The position numbers were made by a program, and so were the translations under genes. A stretch of 64,000 nt of DNA from Gilliamella sp. WF3-4. Lineage in GTDB: Bacteria; Pseudomonadota; Gammaproteobacteria; Enterobacterales; Orbaceae. Below the pieces are notes generated by a model, which did no database searches, was not told the DNA's origin, and saw only the letters and a program-made list of their open reading frames with translations. This document shows positions 1 through 11,375 of the stretch, in pieces; position 1 is the stretch's first letter, and every line of letters starts with the position of its first letter. The DNA lies in the NCBI RefSeq assembly GCF_001690275.1, contig NZ_LZGW01000017.1:62001-126000 (forward strand), in the 5' to 3' direction.

Positions 1-300
1 AGTTATTAAAATATATTTGTATCAGTTATCTAAAAACAGATATCATTGTGGTAACTGTCGCCTGTAAAAATATTTACTTTTGGATGTCTACAGGTTGCTT
101 TGAGTCGATATCAAAAACGTGTATATTTGTTATCTTCATCCAAAATATTTAATCACAATCAAATAGCAAGTGGGCTTATTATAACTTATAACTATTGTGA
201 GAATCTATTTTTGACCACTATAAATGGAATGCTAAATATAAAAAACCATTTTAATTATAGAGCATGATCGAAATAAAAATACGCGGGTAAATAAGTTATT
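1..300. other. AT-rich stretch with no recognisable gene
   Basis: No open frame with a convincing start, no RNA gene and no clear terminator is visible between the window edge and the yfbR stop codon. The stretch is AT-rich with scattered short inverted repeats. It probably contains the 3' flank of yfbR and the intergenic space to a gene outside the window. Confidence 0.5.
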
Positions 301-888
301 TTACATCGTTATTTCGTCTAATGATAAGCTAAAGCTTGGCACAAAAACATCTAAAAAGTAGTCCATTTCAGGGCTATTACGTTCAGATAAAGTCTCTTTT
401 AAACGTTGCTCTGCTAATTTAAATTCATTATTACCCGCACTTAATTCCTCAATTGTTTTCAGATAAGCACATAATGCATCAGCTTGTTTTACAATGTTTT
501 TTTCTGCTTCGCTATAAAAATCATCATCAATTAATGTCTTAAAATCATCTTGTAACTCTTCAGGAAGCATATTAAGAAGTTTGTGTTGTGCTATTTTCTC
601 AATTTTTTTATATTCAACAGTAATTTGCGGATTATAATATTTTGTGGGCGTCGGTAAATCGCCAGTTATTACTTCTGAAACATCATGATACATTGCTAAT
701 AATGCGATGCGTTCAGGGTTTACATCGCCATTAAATTTCTTATTTTTAATTACAGCTAAAGCATGTGCAACAAAAGCAACTTGTAAGCTATGCTCTGATA
801 CATTTTCTGTTCTTACATTACGCATTAAAGGCCAACGGTTAATTAGTTTTAGGCGTGATAAATGGGCAAAAAAATGGCTATTTTTCAT
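301..888 (-). CDS. yfbR: 5'-deoxynucleotidase YfbR (HD domain)
   Basis: This is a 195-residue HD-domain phosphohydrolase that removes the 5' phosphate from deoxynucleoside monophosphates in the cytoplasm, in nucleotide salvage. The metal-binding residues known for the E. coli protein fall at the same positions: His33, His68-Asp69 (in [15 protein letters not shown]) and Asp137. Arg18-Trp19, Glu72 and Asp77 are also kept. The length matches the family (about 199). It lies downstream of lpxC in the same direction, but a strong hairpin at 916-944 separates them, so it is probably transcribed from its own promoter or by readthrough. Confidence 0.93.
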   Translation of the reverse strand: MKNSHFFAHLSRLKLINRWPLMRNVRTENVSEHSLQVAFVAHALAVIKNKKFNGDVNPERIALLAMYHDVSEVITGDLPTPTKYYNPQITVEYKKIEKIAQHKLLNMLPEELQDDFKTLIDDDFYSEAEKNIVKQADALCAYLKTIEELSAGNNEFKLAEQRLKETLSERNSPEMDYFLDVFVPSFSLSLDEITM

Positions 889-913
889 ATTAGTATCTCT
901 TTAAATATAAAAT

Positions 914-944
914 AAAAACGCTCCTATTTTTAATAGGAGCGTTT
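914..944 (-). terminator. Rho-independent terminator after lpxC
   Basis: A perfect 13-bp stem (916-928 with 932-944) closes a 3-nt loop. Read on the minus strand it is followed by a short T-rich stretch. It lies 24 bp past the lpxC stop codon, so it probably ends the dcw transcript. Confidence 0.85.
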
Positions 945-967
945 ATAAAATATAACTATTTATGATT

Positions 968-1882
968 TTACGCTAAAACAAGCTGTTGAGTGCCTAACAC
1001 GAGTGGCACCGTTTGCTCTTCTGTAAATGTTACATATTCCCAAGCATCTTGTTTCGCCAATAATGCTTGTAATAATTGATTATTCAATGCATGACCTGAT
1101 TTATAACAAACTACTTCACCAATCATATTATGGCCACTCATGTATAAATCGCCAATAGTATCAAGCATTTTGTGACGAACAAATTCATCATCAAAACGTA
1201 AACCATCGTCATTGAGTACTTTATAATCATCTACCACAATTGCACAATCTAAGCTACCACCTAAGCATAAACCTTTAGATTGTAATGCTTCAATATCACG
1301 CATAAACCCAAAAGTTCTAGCTCGGCTGATTTGGCGAATAAAAGACTCAGATGAAAAATCCAACTGATAACGTTGTGAACTGTTATCAATAGCAGGATGA
1401 TGAAAATCAATGGTAAAATCTAATCTAAATCCATTATAAGGTCTTATTTCGGCCCATTTATCACCATTTTCAACTCGAATAGTTTCCTTTACACACAAAA
1501 ACTTCTTCAAGGCATTTTGTTCAGCAATACCTGCATCAAGCAATAAATAAACAAAAGGGCTTGCGCTACCGTCCATAATTGGAATTTCGGGAGCATTAAC
1601 TTCAATAATGAGATTATCAATACCTAGCCCAGCTAAAGCAGCATTGATATGCTCAACTGTTGAAATGCGAACATTATCTTCGTTTACTAAACAGGTACAA
1701 AGCATGGTATCTCGCACTGATTTTGCATCCACTGGAAAATCAACATATGGATCCAAATCAGTACGACGATAAATAATACCTGTATTTTCTGGCGCAGGGC
1801 GTAATGTCAAAGTAACTTTCTTGCCAGTATGTAAACCAACACCAGTTGCTTGAATGGTTTTCTTTAATGTTCTTTGTTTCAC
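968..1882 (-). CDS. lpxC: UDP-3-O-acyl-N-acetylglucosamine deacetylase LpxC
   Basis: LpxC is the zinc-dependent deacetylase that catalyses the committed step of lipid A synthesis. The 304-residue protein has the usual length. The zinc ligands are visible: His78 in the VEH motif, and His237 and Asp241 in the HKMLDTIGD motif. The catalytic His264 follows in a KSGHALNN segment. It is the last gene of the dcw cluster, 64 bp after ftsZ, the classical position. In E. coli secM-secA follows lpxC; here a terminator and yfbR follow instead. Confidence 0.97.
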   Translation of the reverse strand: MKQRTLKKTIQATGVGLHTGKKVTLTLRPAPENTGIIYRRTDLDPYVDFPVDAKSVRDTMLCTCLVNEDNVRISTVEHINAALAGLGIDNLIIEVNAPEIPIMDGSASPFVYLLLDAGIAEQNALKKFLCVKETIRVENGDKWAEIRPYNGFRLDFTIDFHHPAIDNSSQRYQLDFSSESFIRQISRARTFGFMRDIEALQSKGLCLGGSLDCAIVVDDYKVLNDDGLRFDDEFVRHKMLDTIGDLYMSGHNMIGEVVCYKSGHALNNQLLQALLAKQDAWEYVTFTEEQTVPLVLGTQQLVLA

Positions 1883-1946
1883 TTTACACCTACTTTTTTG
1901 TTTGTTCCTATCGATTTTGACAATAAAAAATCAAATAAGTTCAATT

Positions 1947-3089
1947 CTAATTCGCTTGCTTACGGATGAAAGCTGGAATATCTAAAATTTTATGATCCTC
2001 AAGCGGAGAAGCTGTTGGTTCATTAGCAACCTTAGCTAATTTCTCTTCTTGTTGTCCTAATGTATTGCTGTGGCCAAACAAATCATTGTGTGACACGGGT
2101 GGTTTAACTATTTTAGCTTCTGGTCGTTTATCCATACCAATACCCGTTGCAACTACTGTTACTCGAATCTCATCAGACATATCTGGATCAAATGTTGTAC
2201 CAACAACGACTGTTGCATTGTCAGAAGCGAACGCTTTAACTGTGCTACCTACTGTTTCAAACTCTTCTAAACCAATATCTAACCCCGCAGTTACATTTAC
2301 TAATACACCACGAGCACCAGATAAATCAATATCTTCAAGTAATGGACTAGAAATTGCCATTTCTGCTGCCTCTTCGGCTCGGTTATCGCCACTAGCTCTA
2401 CCAGAGCCCATCATAGCATATCCCATTTCAGACATCACTGTTCTTACATCAGCAAAGTCAACATTGATAAGACCTGGTTTAGTGATAAGTTCAGCAATAC
2501 CTTGTACTGCACCTTTTAAAACGCCATTAGCTGCCGCAAAAGCATCAAGCAATTTAACTCCACGACCTAATACTTTTAATAATTTGTCATTTGGAATAGT
2601 GATCAGTGAATCGACATGTTTTGCTAATTCAGAAATACCCTGTTCAGCAAAAGCCATACGTTTTTTACCTTCAAAGCTAAAAGGTTTAGTAACAACAGCA
2701 ACCGTTAAAATACCTAATTCTTTTGCTATCTCGGCAACGACTGGAGCTGCACCCGTTCCTGTGCCCCCGCCCATTCCAGCAGCGATAAAAACCATGTCAG
2801 CACCTTCAATTGCACTGCGGATGACCTCGCGATCTTCCTCTGCAGAATTTCTACCAACTTCTGGATTAGCGCCAGCACCAAGTCCTTTAGTAACATTAGT
2901 CCCAATCTGGATAGTTTGACCCACCTTAATTCTTTTTAATGCTTGCGCATCTGTATTTGCCGCAAAAAACTCAACACCTTCAATATGCTCTGCAATCATA
3001 TGCTCGACAGCATTGCCACCGCCACCACCGACACCAATAACTTTAATGACTGCTGCTGGCTCAGCATCTGCAACCATAGGCTCAAACAT
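1947..3089 (-). CDS. ftsZ: Cell division GTPase FtsZ
   Basis: FtsZ is the tubulin homologue that polymerises into the division ring. The 380-residue protein has the tubulin signature GGGTGTG at residues 107-113 and an N-terminal nucleotide-binding glycine run (GVGGGGGNA). It ends in a variable linker and a conserved tail peptide ([11 protein letters not shown]) that binds FtsA and ZipA. It follows ftsA after an 81-bp gap. A long antisense frame at 2065-2919 is only its shadow. Confidence 0.98.
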   Translation of the reverse strand: MFEPMVADAEPAAVIKVIGVGGGGGNAVEHMIAEHIEGVEFFAANTDAQALKRIKVGQTIQIGTNVTKGLGAGANPEVGRNSAEEDREVIRSAIEGADMVFIAAGMGGGTGTGAAPVVAEIAKELGILTVAVVTKPFSFEGKKRMAFAEQGISELAKHVDSLITIPNDKLLKVLGRGVKLLDAFAAANGVLKGAVQGIAELITKPGLINVDFADVRTVMSEMGYAMMGSGRASGDNRAEEAAEMAISSPLLEDIDLSGARGVLVNVTAGLDIGLEEFETVGSTVKAFASDNATVVVGTTFDPDMSDEIRVTVVATGIGMDKRPEAKIVKPPVSHNDLFGHSNTLGQQEEKLAKVANEPTASPLEDHKILDIPAFIRKQAN

Positions 3090-3170
3090 AACTTATCTCC
3101 AAATTTACGATCTGCGGACATTGTACAGATAATCATCTACAATGTCCACGAAGTTCTTGAAATATACTAG

Positions 3171-4424
3171 CTAAAATTCTTTTTTAAACCATCCGGTCAA
3201 TCGTTTAGCTATCCCTTTTAATGATGATTTATTGCTATCTTTAGCATCATCATTTAATAAATCTTGTTTTCCATAATGTAATAACCCTATAGTTGTTGAA
3301 CAATAAGGTTTTTGAACATAATCGGTTAATCCTGATATGTTTAATGGCTGACCAATACGCACTTGGTTTTTAAATACTTTTTCGGCGCATTCTACCATTC
3401 CTTTTATTTGAGATGCGCCACCAGTTAAAACAATACCTGCTGCTAATTGATATTTAATATTTTGTTTCTTAAGTTCTTCTTGTAATACAAGTAACTCTTT
3501 TTGTACCAACGCAAGAAGTTCTGAATAGCGTGGTTCAATTACATCGGTAAGCGTCTGTCGTTGCAATGAACGAGACGGCCTTCCTCCTACACTAGGGACA
3601 TCAATAACCTCATCTTTACCCACTAACGAACCTACAGCACACCCATAACGAATCTTAATGTTTTCTGCATCCATAGGTGGTGCGCCAAACGCATATGCAA
3701 TATCGCTGGTAACAACATTGCCAGCATAAGGGATTACAACAGAATGACGTAATGCACCATCAGTATAGACTGTCACATCCATTGTACCGCCACCGATGTC
3801 TATTACGCAAACACCTAATTCTTTTTCATCATCAGTTAAAACTGCATAGCTGGAAGCTAATCCAGAAAAAATAAGCTGATCTACTTTTAATCCGCAACGT
3901 TCAACTGCTTTCACAATATTTCTAGCCATATCATTATGACAAGTAATTAAGTGAACTTTGGCTTTCATCCTTACTCCAGATAAACCAACGGGATTTTTAA
4001 TACCTTCTTGTAAATCAATAGAATATTCTTGTGCAATGACGTGTAAAATACGGTGTTCATCTAAAATTCTGACTGATTTTGCTGTATGAACAACATTATC
4101 TACGTCCTCTGCTGTGACTTCTTCGTCGGCTATTGGCACCATTCCTATTTCATTTTGGCACCGGATATGTTTACCAGAAAGGCTTAAATATACTGAGGAT
4201 ATTTGGCAATCAGCCATTAGTTCAGCTTGATCAACCGCTCGTTGGATTGATTTCACTACAGACTCAAGATCGTTTACACCACCTTTATCAACACCTTTTG
4301 ATGGGCAGTGCCCCACGCCAATGATATTGACAATACCATCAGGAAGAACTTCACCAACAAGAGCAAGCACTTTGGATGTGCCAACCTCTAATCCAACGAC
4401 CAATTTTTTTTCTGTTGCTTTCAT
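3171..4424 (-). CDS. ftsA: Cell division protein FtsA
   Basis: FtsA is an actin-like ATPase that tethers FtsZ filaments to the inner membrane. At 417 residues it is the normal size. It shows the phosphate-binding segment VIDIGGGTMDVTVY and the late glycine motif LTGGASQIKG. It ends in a basic amphipathic helix (GIAKRLTGWFKKEF) expected to insert in the membrane. It lies 21 bp after ftsQ in the usual ftsQ-ftsA-ftsZ order. Confidence 0.97.
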   Translation of the reverse strand: MKATEKKLVVGLEVGTSKVLALVGEVLPDGIVNIIGVGHCPSKGVDKGGVNDLESVVKSIQRAVDQAELMADCQISSVYLSLSGKHIRCQNEIGMVPIADEEVTAEDVDNVVHTAKSVRILDEHRILHVIAQEYSIDLQEGIKNPVGLSGVRMKAKVHLITCHNDMARNIVKAVERCGLKVDQLIFSGLASSYAVLTDDEKELGVCVIDIGGGTMDVTVYTDGALRHSVVIPYAGNVVTSDIAYAFGAPPMDAENIKIRYGCAVGSLVGKDEVIDVPSVGGRPSRSLQRQTLTDVIEPRYSELLALVQKELLVLQEELKKQNIKYQLAAGIVLTGGASQIKGMVECAEKVFKNQVRIGQPLNISGLTDYVQKPYCSTTIGLLHYGKQDLLNDDAKDSNKSSLKGIAKRLTGWFKKEF

Positions 4425-4445
4425 ACTTCAGCCTTAATTTATTCC

Positions 4446-5279
4446 TTACAGCATTATTTTTTCTCTTTGTACTGAAATACCATTTTCGTAACGTAAATCA
4501 GCTACCGTTATTCTTTCATTTTCAGGCACTCTTGATTGAATTTCTGGAAATAATTTAATAAATTGTTGATATCGCTGTTCAATTTTTTCACTACCTAACA
4601 ATAATTTTATTTCTTGATTTTCAAGGCAAAAACCAGATATACATTGTTTTATCATCAATTGCCATGCATTGCGTTCATCAGTTATAGCGAATTTAATATG
4701 TAATGCTAACTCATTATTAGCTAATTTTTTAGAAATATCTTCTAATTTCAAATAAATTTCTAAAGCTGCTTTTGCCTTACCCTCTGGACCGTATAGCCTT
4801 GGTAATTGTAATTCGGCAATACGGTCAAGAGGTACACTAAATACATTACCATTTTTATCAAGTAAAAATAGATCATTCCAATAAAGTACAGGTTTATATT
4901 CTTCTACATAAATAATTAGCCTATCAGGCCATTGTTTTCGCACACTGGTTTGTTTAACCCATGGAAATCGCATGATTTCTTGTTGAATATCATTAACATC
5001 TTGTCCTATATAGGTATTAGGCAACCCTAATCCTAAAATCGCATTTCGAAGATCGTCCTCAGTTGTATAGGTGTGTTCCCCACTTAACGTTAATTGTGAT
5101 AATACCATTTGCTCGGGATCATCCATCCAATTCTTAAAGCTTTGAATCACCCAAATGCTAATAAAAATAATCATAATAAAGAACAAAAAACCTAAAAATT
5201 GTTCTGTATTACGAAAGATAAGCAACCGCCTTTTATTTTTTTCTTCTCTTCTATGCGCTGCTTGCCGAACTTGTTTCAT
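4446..5279 (-). CDS. ftsQ: Cell division protein FtsQ
   Basis: FtsQ is a bitopic inner membrane protein linking early and late divisome parts through FtsB and FtsL. The 277-residue chain starts with a very basic cytoplasmic tail, then a single transmembrane helix at about residues 27-47. A periplasmic POTRA region (about 60-130) and a beta domain follow, with the typical LPRLYGPEG segment. It starts 13 bp after ddlB. Confidence 0.95.
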   Translation of the reverse strand: MKQVRQAAHRREEKNKRRLLIFRNTEQFLGFLFFIMIIFISIWVIQSFKNWMDDPEQMVLSQLTLSGEHTYTTEDDLRNAILGLGLPNTYIGQDVNDIQQEIMRFPWVKQTSVRKQWPDRLIIYVEEYKPVLYWNDLFLLDKNGNVFSVPLDRIAELQLPRLYGPEGKAKAALEIYLKLEDISKKLANNELALHIKFAITDERNAWQLMIKQCISGFCLENQEIKLLLGSEKIEQRYQQFIKLFPEIQSRVPENERITVADLRYENGISVQREKIML

Positions 5280-5292
5280 AAAATAAGGCCAA

Positions 5293-6201
5293 TTAGAGAA
5301 TTGCCAAATTTAAGATTTTGGCTACAAGTTCGTTAAATGACCAACCATGTTGTTTTGCCGCCATAGGTACCAAGCTGTGATCTGTCATTCCTGGCGCAGT
5401 GTTTACCTCAAGTAGGAATGGTTTTTGATTAGCATCAAACATGATATCAACTCTTCCCCAGCCCCTGCAACCAACCGCTTTATAAGCATCTAATGCTAAT
5501 TTTTGAATTTCTTGCTCTTTGTCATTAGGTAAACCGCTTGGACAAAAATACTGGGTAGTGTCAGATAAATATTTGGCATCATAATCATAAAACTTGGTAG
5601 TAGGTTTTATGTGAATTGACGGTAAAACCTCTTCACCGACAATAGATACTGTAAATTCTGGACCAGCTAAAAATGACTCAACCATTACTGCACTATCATA
5701 TTTAAAAGCGGCATCAATGGCTGATTTTAATTCAGATTCTTCATTAACACGAGCCATACCGACACTAGAACCCTCATGAATTGGTTTAACAAACAGTGGT
5801 AATCCAAGTTGTTTAACAATAGAGTCCGTATCAATTGATTGTGATTTTTCTACCATGATGTAATCAGCAACAGGTAAATTGAGCGATTTCCAGATCAATT
5901 TAGTTTTTAACTTATCCATGGTTAATGCTGATGACAAAACATCACTGCCCGTATAAGGAATATTTTGATAAGTCAAAATTGCTTGAGCAATACCATCTTC
6001 ACCACCACGTCCATGAAGGATAACAAAAGCCTTTGTGTAACCCTCCGCTTTTAAATTAGTGATAGGGTGATATTTAGTATCAATAAGATGTGCATCAACA
6101 CCATTTGCCAATAATCCTGCACATACAGCTTTACCTGACTTAAGCGATACTTCACGCTCAGAAGAGGTACCACCATATAATACAGCAACTTTATCAACCA
6201 T
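5293..6201 (-). CDS. ddlB: D-alanine--D-alanine ligase
   Basis: This ATP-grasp ligase joins two D-alanines for the peptidoglycan stem peptide. The 302-residue protein opens with VAVLYGGTSSEREVSLKSG, the hallmark of Ddl. It carries the HGRGGEDG loop, the EGSSVGM loop near the middle and the C-terminal LLEVNTAPGMTDHSL metal and substrate site. It starts 2 bp past the murC stop and sits between murC and ftsQ, hence ddlB. Confidence 0.97.
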   Translation of the reverse strand: MVDKVAVLYGGTSSEREVSLKSGKAVCAGLLANGVDAHLIDTKYHPITNLKAEGYTKAFVILHGRGGEDGIAQAILTYQNIPYTGSDVLSSALTMDKLKTKLIWKSLNLPVADYIMVEKSQSIDTDSIVKQLGLPLFVKPIHEGSSVGMARVNEESELKSAIDAAFKYDSAVMVESFLAGPEFTVSIVGEEVLPSIHIKPTTKFYDYDAKYLSDTTQYFCPSGLPNDKEQEIQKLALDAYKAVGCRGWGRVDIMFDANQKPFLLEVNTAPGMTDHSLVPMAAKQHGWSFNELVAKILNLAIL

Positions 6202-6203
6202 TT

Positions 6204-7652
6204 TTATAAATCCTCTTTTGAAGATAATTGAGTTTTAGCTAATTGGCGAGCAATACGACCAACACTACCAGCGCCTTGTGTAATTAATAAATCACCACCT
6301 TGTAATACTTCTTGCATAATTTCAGGCAACAAAGTTAAATCAGAGATATAAATGGGATCAACTTTACCTCGATTACGAATTGTTCGGCATAAAGAACGAC
6401 TATCAGCCCCTGCAATGGGTTGCTCTCCAGCAGGATAGACATCTAACATCACAAGAGCATCAACTTGAGAAAGTACTTGCGCAAAATCATCAAATAAATC
6501 GCGAGTGCGCGTATATCGGTGTGGTTGAAATAACAACACAAGCCGTCGTTCAGGCCAACCATTTCTTGCCGCTTGGATTGTTGCATTAACCTCGCTTGGA
6601 TGATGCCCATAATCATCAACCATCATAATATCCCCACCGTCGGCATGAGGAAAAACACCTAATAAATCAAAACGCCTACTGGTACCTGCAAATTTAGCTA
6701 ATGCATTTATAATCGATTCATCATCAATGCCATCTTCAGTGGCAGCAATAATTGCAGCTACTGAGTTTAAGGCATTATGTTTACCTGGTGCATTTAACTC
6801 GATTTGTAAATTTGGCCGCTCTGGACGGCAAACAGTATAATAGCTTATTCCTTTTTCTTGGCGATAATCTTTAATAACAACATCAGCTTCTTCACTAAAT
6901 CCATAAGTAATGACTTTTCGTCCTACAATCGGTAATAATTCACGATTAATCGGATCGTCATAACACATAATAGCTAAACCATAAAATGGCAGGTTTCGTA
7001 AAAACGAAATAAATGTTTGTTTAAGATTCTCAATACTGCCTTGGTAAGTATCCATATGATCAGGTTCGATATTAGTTACAATAGATACCATTGGTTGCAA
7101 ATGAAGAAATGAAGCATCACTTTCATCTGCTTCTGCAATAAAATAACGACTACTACCTAGCTTAGCATGTACTCCTGCTGCCTTAACTAAACCGCCATTA
7201 ACAAAGGTTGGATCAAGTTTAGCTTCAGCATAAATAGTGGTAACCATTGCCGTTGTCGTGGTTTTACCGTGCGTGCCAGCAATAGCAATGCCGTATCGAA
7301 AACGCATCAATTCAGCTAACATTTCAGCGCGTTGAATGACTGGTATACGAGCCTCACGGGCAGCAACCACTTCAATGTTATCTTGCGAAATAGCCGAAGA
7401 TATAACGACAACACTGGCGTTAATAACATTTTCAGCGGCATGACCAATAACGATCTTTGCTCCTAATATTTCTAGGTGTTGAGTCACAGCATTTTCAGCA
7501 ATATCTGAACCGCTAATGTTGTACCCTTCATTAGCTAGAACTTCGGCAATTCCACCCATGCCCGCGCCACCAATACCCACAAAGTGAATATGTTTTACTC
7601 GTTTCATTTCAGGAATAATTGCTCTTAACTCTGCTAATTCCCTTGTATTCAC
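6204..7652 (-). CDS. murC: UDP-N-acetylmuramate--L-alanine ligase MurC
   Basis: MurC adds L-alanine to UDP-MurNAc, the first amino acid of the stem peptide. The 482-residue protein has the Rossmann-like GIGGAGMGG at residues 26-34 and the ATP-binding AGTHGKTT at 125-132. [10 protein letters not shown] segment and the C-terminal Mur ligase domain follow. It is separated from murG by the largest gap in the cluster (7653-7818), so it may have a promoter of its own. Confidence 0.97.
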   Translation of the reverse strand: MNTRELAELRAIIPEMKRVKHIHFVGIGGAGMGGIAEVLANEGYNISGSDIAENAVTQHLEILGAKIVIGHAAENVINASVVVISSAISQDNIEVVAAREARIPVIQRAEMLAELMRFRYGIAIAGTHGKTTTTAMVTTIYAEAKLDPTFVNGGLVKAAGVHAKLGSSRYFIAEADESDASFLHLQPMVSIVTNIEPDHMDTYQGSIENLKQTFISFLRNLPFYGLAIMCYDDPINRELLPIVGRKVITYGFSEEADVVIKDYRQEKGISYYTVCRPERPNLQIELNAPGKHNALNSVAAIIAATEDGIDDESIINALAKFAGTSRRFDLLGVFPHADGGDIMMVDDYGHHPSEVNATIQAARNGWPERRLVLLFQPHRYTRTRDLFDDFAQVLSQVDALVMLDVYPAGEQPIAGADSRSLCRTIRNRGKVDPIYISDLTLLPEIMQEVLQGGDLLITQGAGSVGRIARQLAKTQLSSKEDL

Positions 7653-7818
7653 TATTGAACTCCTAATTATTTTTTCATTGCATAGTGCACAGCGTCATAT
7701 CATCATTGAACATTTTTATATCTGTTATTTTTAGTTCAAACAATTTATTGACTCAAACATACACCTAACCTGAAACTTTTTTAACAGAATTATTACATAA
7801 ATTCATATTATAAGTTTA
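7653..7818 (-). other. murG-murC intergenic gap
   Basis: This 166-bp AT-rich gap is the only sizeable break inside an otherwise overlapping or tightly packed dcw cluster. On the minus strand a TTGAAC hexamer is followed by a TATAAAAAT stretch about 13-15 bp later, upstream of murC. That would be a sub-optimal promoter at best. No terminator hairpin was seen. Confidence 0.3.
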
Positions 7819-8871
7819 CTATTTTATCACTGAATTAAGGGTTTGCGCCACTTTTTCAGTGGAATTTACAATAGATAAACTTTTAGCTTTAATCGCCATT
7901 TCAATTAGTTTGTCGCGATTCAGATTTAGTAATAGTTTTGATAAGGATTCAACGCTAAAATCTGGTTGTTCTATGATGTTAGCTGCGCCTATATCTGCTA
8001 ATGATTTTGCATTCCAAAATTGTTGGCGATCTTTATGCATAAACGGAACAAAAATAGCACCGATACCAACAATTTCAATTTCACTAACGGTTAATGCACC
8101 ACTTCGACAAATTACAAGATCTGCCCAATTATATGCCTCAGCAACATCAGAGATAAATTCAGTCACTTTGTTATTTTTCATATTACAATCTTGATAAGAT
8201 TCAGTGACTGAATTTAACATTCCTTTACCAGTTTGGTGCCATATTACATATTTATCTGATAATTTTGTTATCGCTTGAGGCACTATATCATTAATAACTT
8301 TTGCGCCTTGGCTTCCCCCCATGACCAATATTCTAATTGGCCCATGGCGATCTTTGAATCTTTCTTCAGGTCTTGCAATAGTTAAAAGTTCACTACGCAC
8401 AGGATTGCCAACAACTTCGGCCTTAGGGAAAGCTGTTGGGAATGCTTGCAAAACTTTAGTTGCAATTTTAGCTAGCCACTTGTTGGTTAAACCCGCTATA
8501 CCATTTTGTTCATGTAAAACAATAGGGATGCCAAGTGTTTTTGCTGCGATCCCTCCAGGACCTGAAACATATCCTCCCATTCCAAGGACTACATCGGGGC
8601 AATAGTTTTTTAAAATTTTCCGCGCCTGTAAAACGGCTCTTAAAATTTTATAAGGTGCTTTTAACAATGCGATAACACCTTTTCCGCGTAGCCCTGATAT
8701 TTCGATAAAATCAATATCAATGCCATTTTCAGGAACTAGGTGTGCTTCCATTCTATCGGCGGTGCCTAACCATCTTACTTGCCAGCCTTGCTTCATTAAA
8801 TAATGCGCAACAGCAATACCGGGAAAAACATGCCCACCAGTTCCCCCTGCCATAACTAATAATTTTTTCAT
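7819..8871 (-). CDS. murG: Lipid II synthase MurG (GlcNAc transferase)
   Basis: MurG transfers GlcNAc from UDP-GlcNAc to lipid I on the cytoplasmic face of the inner membrane, making lipid II. The 350-residue GT-B glycosyltransferase has the N-terminal [10 protein letters not shown] loop (residues 9-18) and the GGYVSGPGG segment. The UDP-binding GGSQGA loop and the [10 protein letters not shown] donor site follow. Its start overlaps the ftsW stop codon by one base, implying coupled translation. Confidence 0.97.
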   Translation of the reverse strand: MKKLLVMAGGTGGHVFPGIAVAHYLMKQGWQVRWLGTADRMEAHLVPENGIDIDFIEISGLRGKGVIALLKAPYKILRAVLQARKILKNYCPDVVLGMGGYVSGPGGIAAKTLGIPIVLHEQNGIAGLTNKWLAKIATKVLQAFPTAFPKAEVVGNPVRSELLTIARPEERFKDRHGPIRILVMGGSQGAKVINDIVPQAITKLSDKYVIWHQTGKGMLNSVTESYQDCNMKNNKVTEFISDVAEAYNWADLVICRSGALTVSEIEIVGIGAIFVPFMHKDRQQFWNAKSLADIGAANIIEQPDFSVESLSKLLLNLNRDKLIEMAIKAKSLSIVNSTEKVAQTLNSVIK

Positions 8872-10022
8872 TATTTTATTAACCTTATTCTTGCTTGCGC
8901 TTGTTGTTGTCTAAATTCAAAATCTATCCTAAGTAATATTGCAACTGCAATACTCATCACAATAAGGCTTGAACCACCATAACTAATAAATGGTAATGTT
9001 AATCCTTTAGTTGGTAACATACCCGATGTAACACCAACATTAACAAATGTTTGGAATCCAAACCAGATACCTATTTCACAGGCTAAATAGCCTGAAAATA
9101 GTGATCCATCATTAAGCGCACGATAACCAATTGCAAGTGCCTTAAATGTCAAAAAGAAAAGCAATGACAACAAAGCGACTACGCCTATATATCCATACTC
9201 TTCTGAAATGATTGAAAAAATAAAATCAGTATGGCATTCAGGTAAATAGCCTAATTTTAAGATAGAATTTCCCATGCCTTGCCCAGTAATGCCGCCATTA
9301 CCTATTGCCATTAATGAAGCAACTAATTGATAGCCTGAACCCGTTGCATCTTGCCAAGGGTCAAGAAAAGTTAATAACCGTGTTAAACGGTAAGACTCAT
9401 ATAAAATCAAACAAATCACTGTACCAACACCCGTTAGTAAAATCGCAATAAATTGCCACAATTGGGCTCCAGCAATAAATAAGATACCAATAGTCACCAT
9501 AAATAAAACAATAACAGTGCCTAGATCGGGTTGTTTAAGTAACAATACCGAGAGTATTGCCATAACAACCATAGGTTTAAAAAAGCCCCAAAATCCACTT
9601 TGTACCTCGTCGGATTTGCGCGATAAATAACCCGCTAAAAATAAAAATAGTGCTAATTTTGAAAGCTCGGCTGGTTGAAAATTGAATACACCTAAAGGTA
9701 TCCAGCGAGATGCACCATTAATCGAAGAACCAATGCCTAGCACAACAATCAACATAATAATAGCAATAATTAGTAATATTGACCCAAACTGTTGCCAACG
9801 TTGCATTGGAATATATAATGTAATAAACATTAAAAATAACGATAACCCTAACTGAATAAGCTCTCGTTGTGTATAAAAGAACGGATTACTTTCATTAAAT
9901 GACATTGAAGACGATGTCACCATGATCAAACCAAATATCATTAAACCAAGCACAGTCCAAAGTAATTGATTATCAAATGGGACATGTGGATTCACTTGTT
10001 TTTTTAGCCCAAAAAATGTCAT
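8871..10022 (-). CDS. ftsW: Peptidoglycan glycosyltransferase FtsW (SEDS)
   Basis: FtsW is the SEDS-family polymerase that works with FtsI to build septal peptidoglycan. The 383-residue protein is a polytopic membrane protein with about ten hydrophobic helices. It has the characteristic [20 protein letters not shown] segment, the EYGYIGV segment and the C-terminal [18 protein letters not shown] motif. Its start overlaps the murD stop by 4 bp. Confidence 0.97.
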   Translation of the reverse strand: MTFFGLKKQVNPHVPFDNQLLWTVLGLMIFGLIMVTSSSMSFNESNPFFYTQRELIQLGLSLFLMFITLYIPMQRWQQFGSILLIIAIIMLIVVLGIGSSINGASRWIPLGVFNFQPAELSKLALFLFLAGYLSRKSDEVQSGFWGFFKPMVVMAILSVLLLKQPDLGTVIVLFMVTIGILFIAGAQLWQFIAILLTGVGTVICLILYESYRLTRLLTFLDPWQDATGSGYQLVASLMAIGNGGITGQGMGNSILKLGYLPECHTDFIFSIISEEYGYIGVVALLSLLFFLTFKALAIGYRALNDGSLFSGYLACEIGIWFGFQTFVNVGVTSGMLPTKGLTLPFISYGGSSLIVMSIAVAILLRIDFEFRQQQAQARIRLIK

Positions 10023-11353
10023 TTTTCATTTCCTTGAGCATATTGTGTAGCAAGTTGTGCAAATCGCTTTCCGCGTTCAATATAATTTTTAAACTGATCT
10101 AAACTTGCACAAGCAGGGGAAAGTAAAACCACATCGTTGGGCTCCACTTTTTGAGCAATAATTTTTACAGATTCCGCCATGGTTTCGGTGATTGTTGTTA
10201 TATTGGCAGCTAGTTTACCTAGTAAATAGCGATCTCGCCCAAAGCAGAAAATCTCCAGGTTTCTATTTTGTAAATAAGGAATAAGTGGCGAAAAATCAGC
10301 TGATTTTCCATCTCCACCTAGTAATAAAAATAATTTTCCTTTGCAAACAATACTGTTTAAAGCAGCTGCAGTGCTACCTACATTAGTTGCTTTAGAGTCA
10401 TTAATCCATTTCACTCCATTTTTTTCCAACACTAACTCAAAACGGTGAGGCAATCCATGGAATGATGCGATTGTTGCTATGCTTGATTTTCGTGGAATCT
10501 TTAATTTATCGGCTATTGCTAAAGCTGCAAGCGCATTAAGATAATTATGGCACCCAGTTAATTTCATGGTTTTTGTTGCTAATACGTCCTGCTCTTGTGC
10601 TATAAGATGCTCACAGTGTTGATCTAAATGATAATCGCCTTTAGTCACACCAAATGAAACACAATTACTTTGTTTATTTGTTGGAGTAGTTAGCTCATCA
10701 TCATAATTAATCACACAATATTTAGCGTTATGGTAAATACGTTGCTTCGCCTCGACATATTGCATTAGACCAAAAGGATAGCGATCCATATGGTCTTGTG
10801 AAATATTTAAAATTGTTGCAACGGTAGCTTGTAAACTATAAGTTGTTTCTAGCTGAAAACTTGATAGTTCAAGAACATATACATCGTAATCTTGGTTCAA
10901 TAACGATAATGCTGGTTGTCCAATATTTCCTCCAACAGCAACTTTAGTGCCTGTTGATGCAATGATTTCACCAACTAATGTTGTTACAGTCGTTTTACCA
11001 TTTGCACCAGTGATTGCCACGATCTGCTTATTATTTTGTTGATTTATTTCGCGACAAAATAGCTCTATATCCCCAATAATTTCAATCCCTTGTTTAGCTG
11101 CTAATTGTAGTTCAGGTGTAGCTAAAGCAATGCCTGGGCTTGCAATGATTAAATCAGCATCTAGCAACCAATCAATATTTAATTCACCTAAATGATAAAC
11201 AACGCGTTTGTCTAATTGCTCTAAGCCTGATGGGGATAAACGAGTATCGATAACTTTAGGTATAACATTTTGAGCAAGAAAATAGTTAACACATGAAAGA
11301 CCTGTGATACCTAAACCAACAATAACGACTTTTTTGCCTTGATAGCTAACCAT
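10019..11353 (-). CDS. murD: UDP-N-acetylmuramoylalanine--D-glutamate ligase MurD
   Basis: MurD adds D-glutamate to UDP-MurNAc-L-Ala. The 444-residue protein has an N-terminal dinucleotide-like fold (VGLGITGLS), the ATP loop TGANGKTT at residues 115-122, and a KATN segment near residue 320. The C-terminal domain ends with the [19 protein letters not shown] motif typical of MurD. It starts 22 bp past mraY. Confidence 0.97.
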   Translation of the reverse strand: MVSYQGKKVVIVGLGITGLSCVNYFLAQNVIPKVIDTRLSPSGLEQLDKRVVYHLGELNIDWLLDADLIIASPGIALATPELQLAAKQGIEIIGDIELFCREINQQNNKQIVAITGANGKTTVTTLVGEIIASTGTKVAVGGNIGQPALSLLNQDYDVYVLELSSFQLETTYSLQATVATILNISQDHMDRYPFGLMQYVEAKQRIYHNAKYCVINYDDELTTPTNKQSNCVSFGVTKGDYHLDQHCEHLIAQEQDVLATKTMKLTGCHNYLNALAALAIADKLKIPRKSSIATIASFHGLPHRFELVLEKNGVKWINDSKATNVGSTAAALNSIVCKGKLFLLLGGDGKSADFSPLIPYLQNRNLEIFCFGRDRYLLGKLAANITTITETMAESVKIIAQKVEPNDVVLLSPACASLDQFKNYIERGKRFAQLATQYAQGNEK

Positions 11354-11375
11354 AATTCAATCCTAGTATTGTTTA

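Noticed and set aside
2065-2919. 284-codon open frame antisense to ftsZ
   Set aside because: It has no ribosome site or recognisable domain and mirrors the codon pattern of ftsZ on the other strand; it is a shadow.
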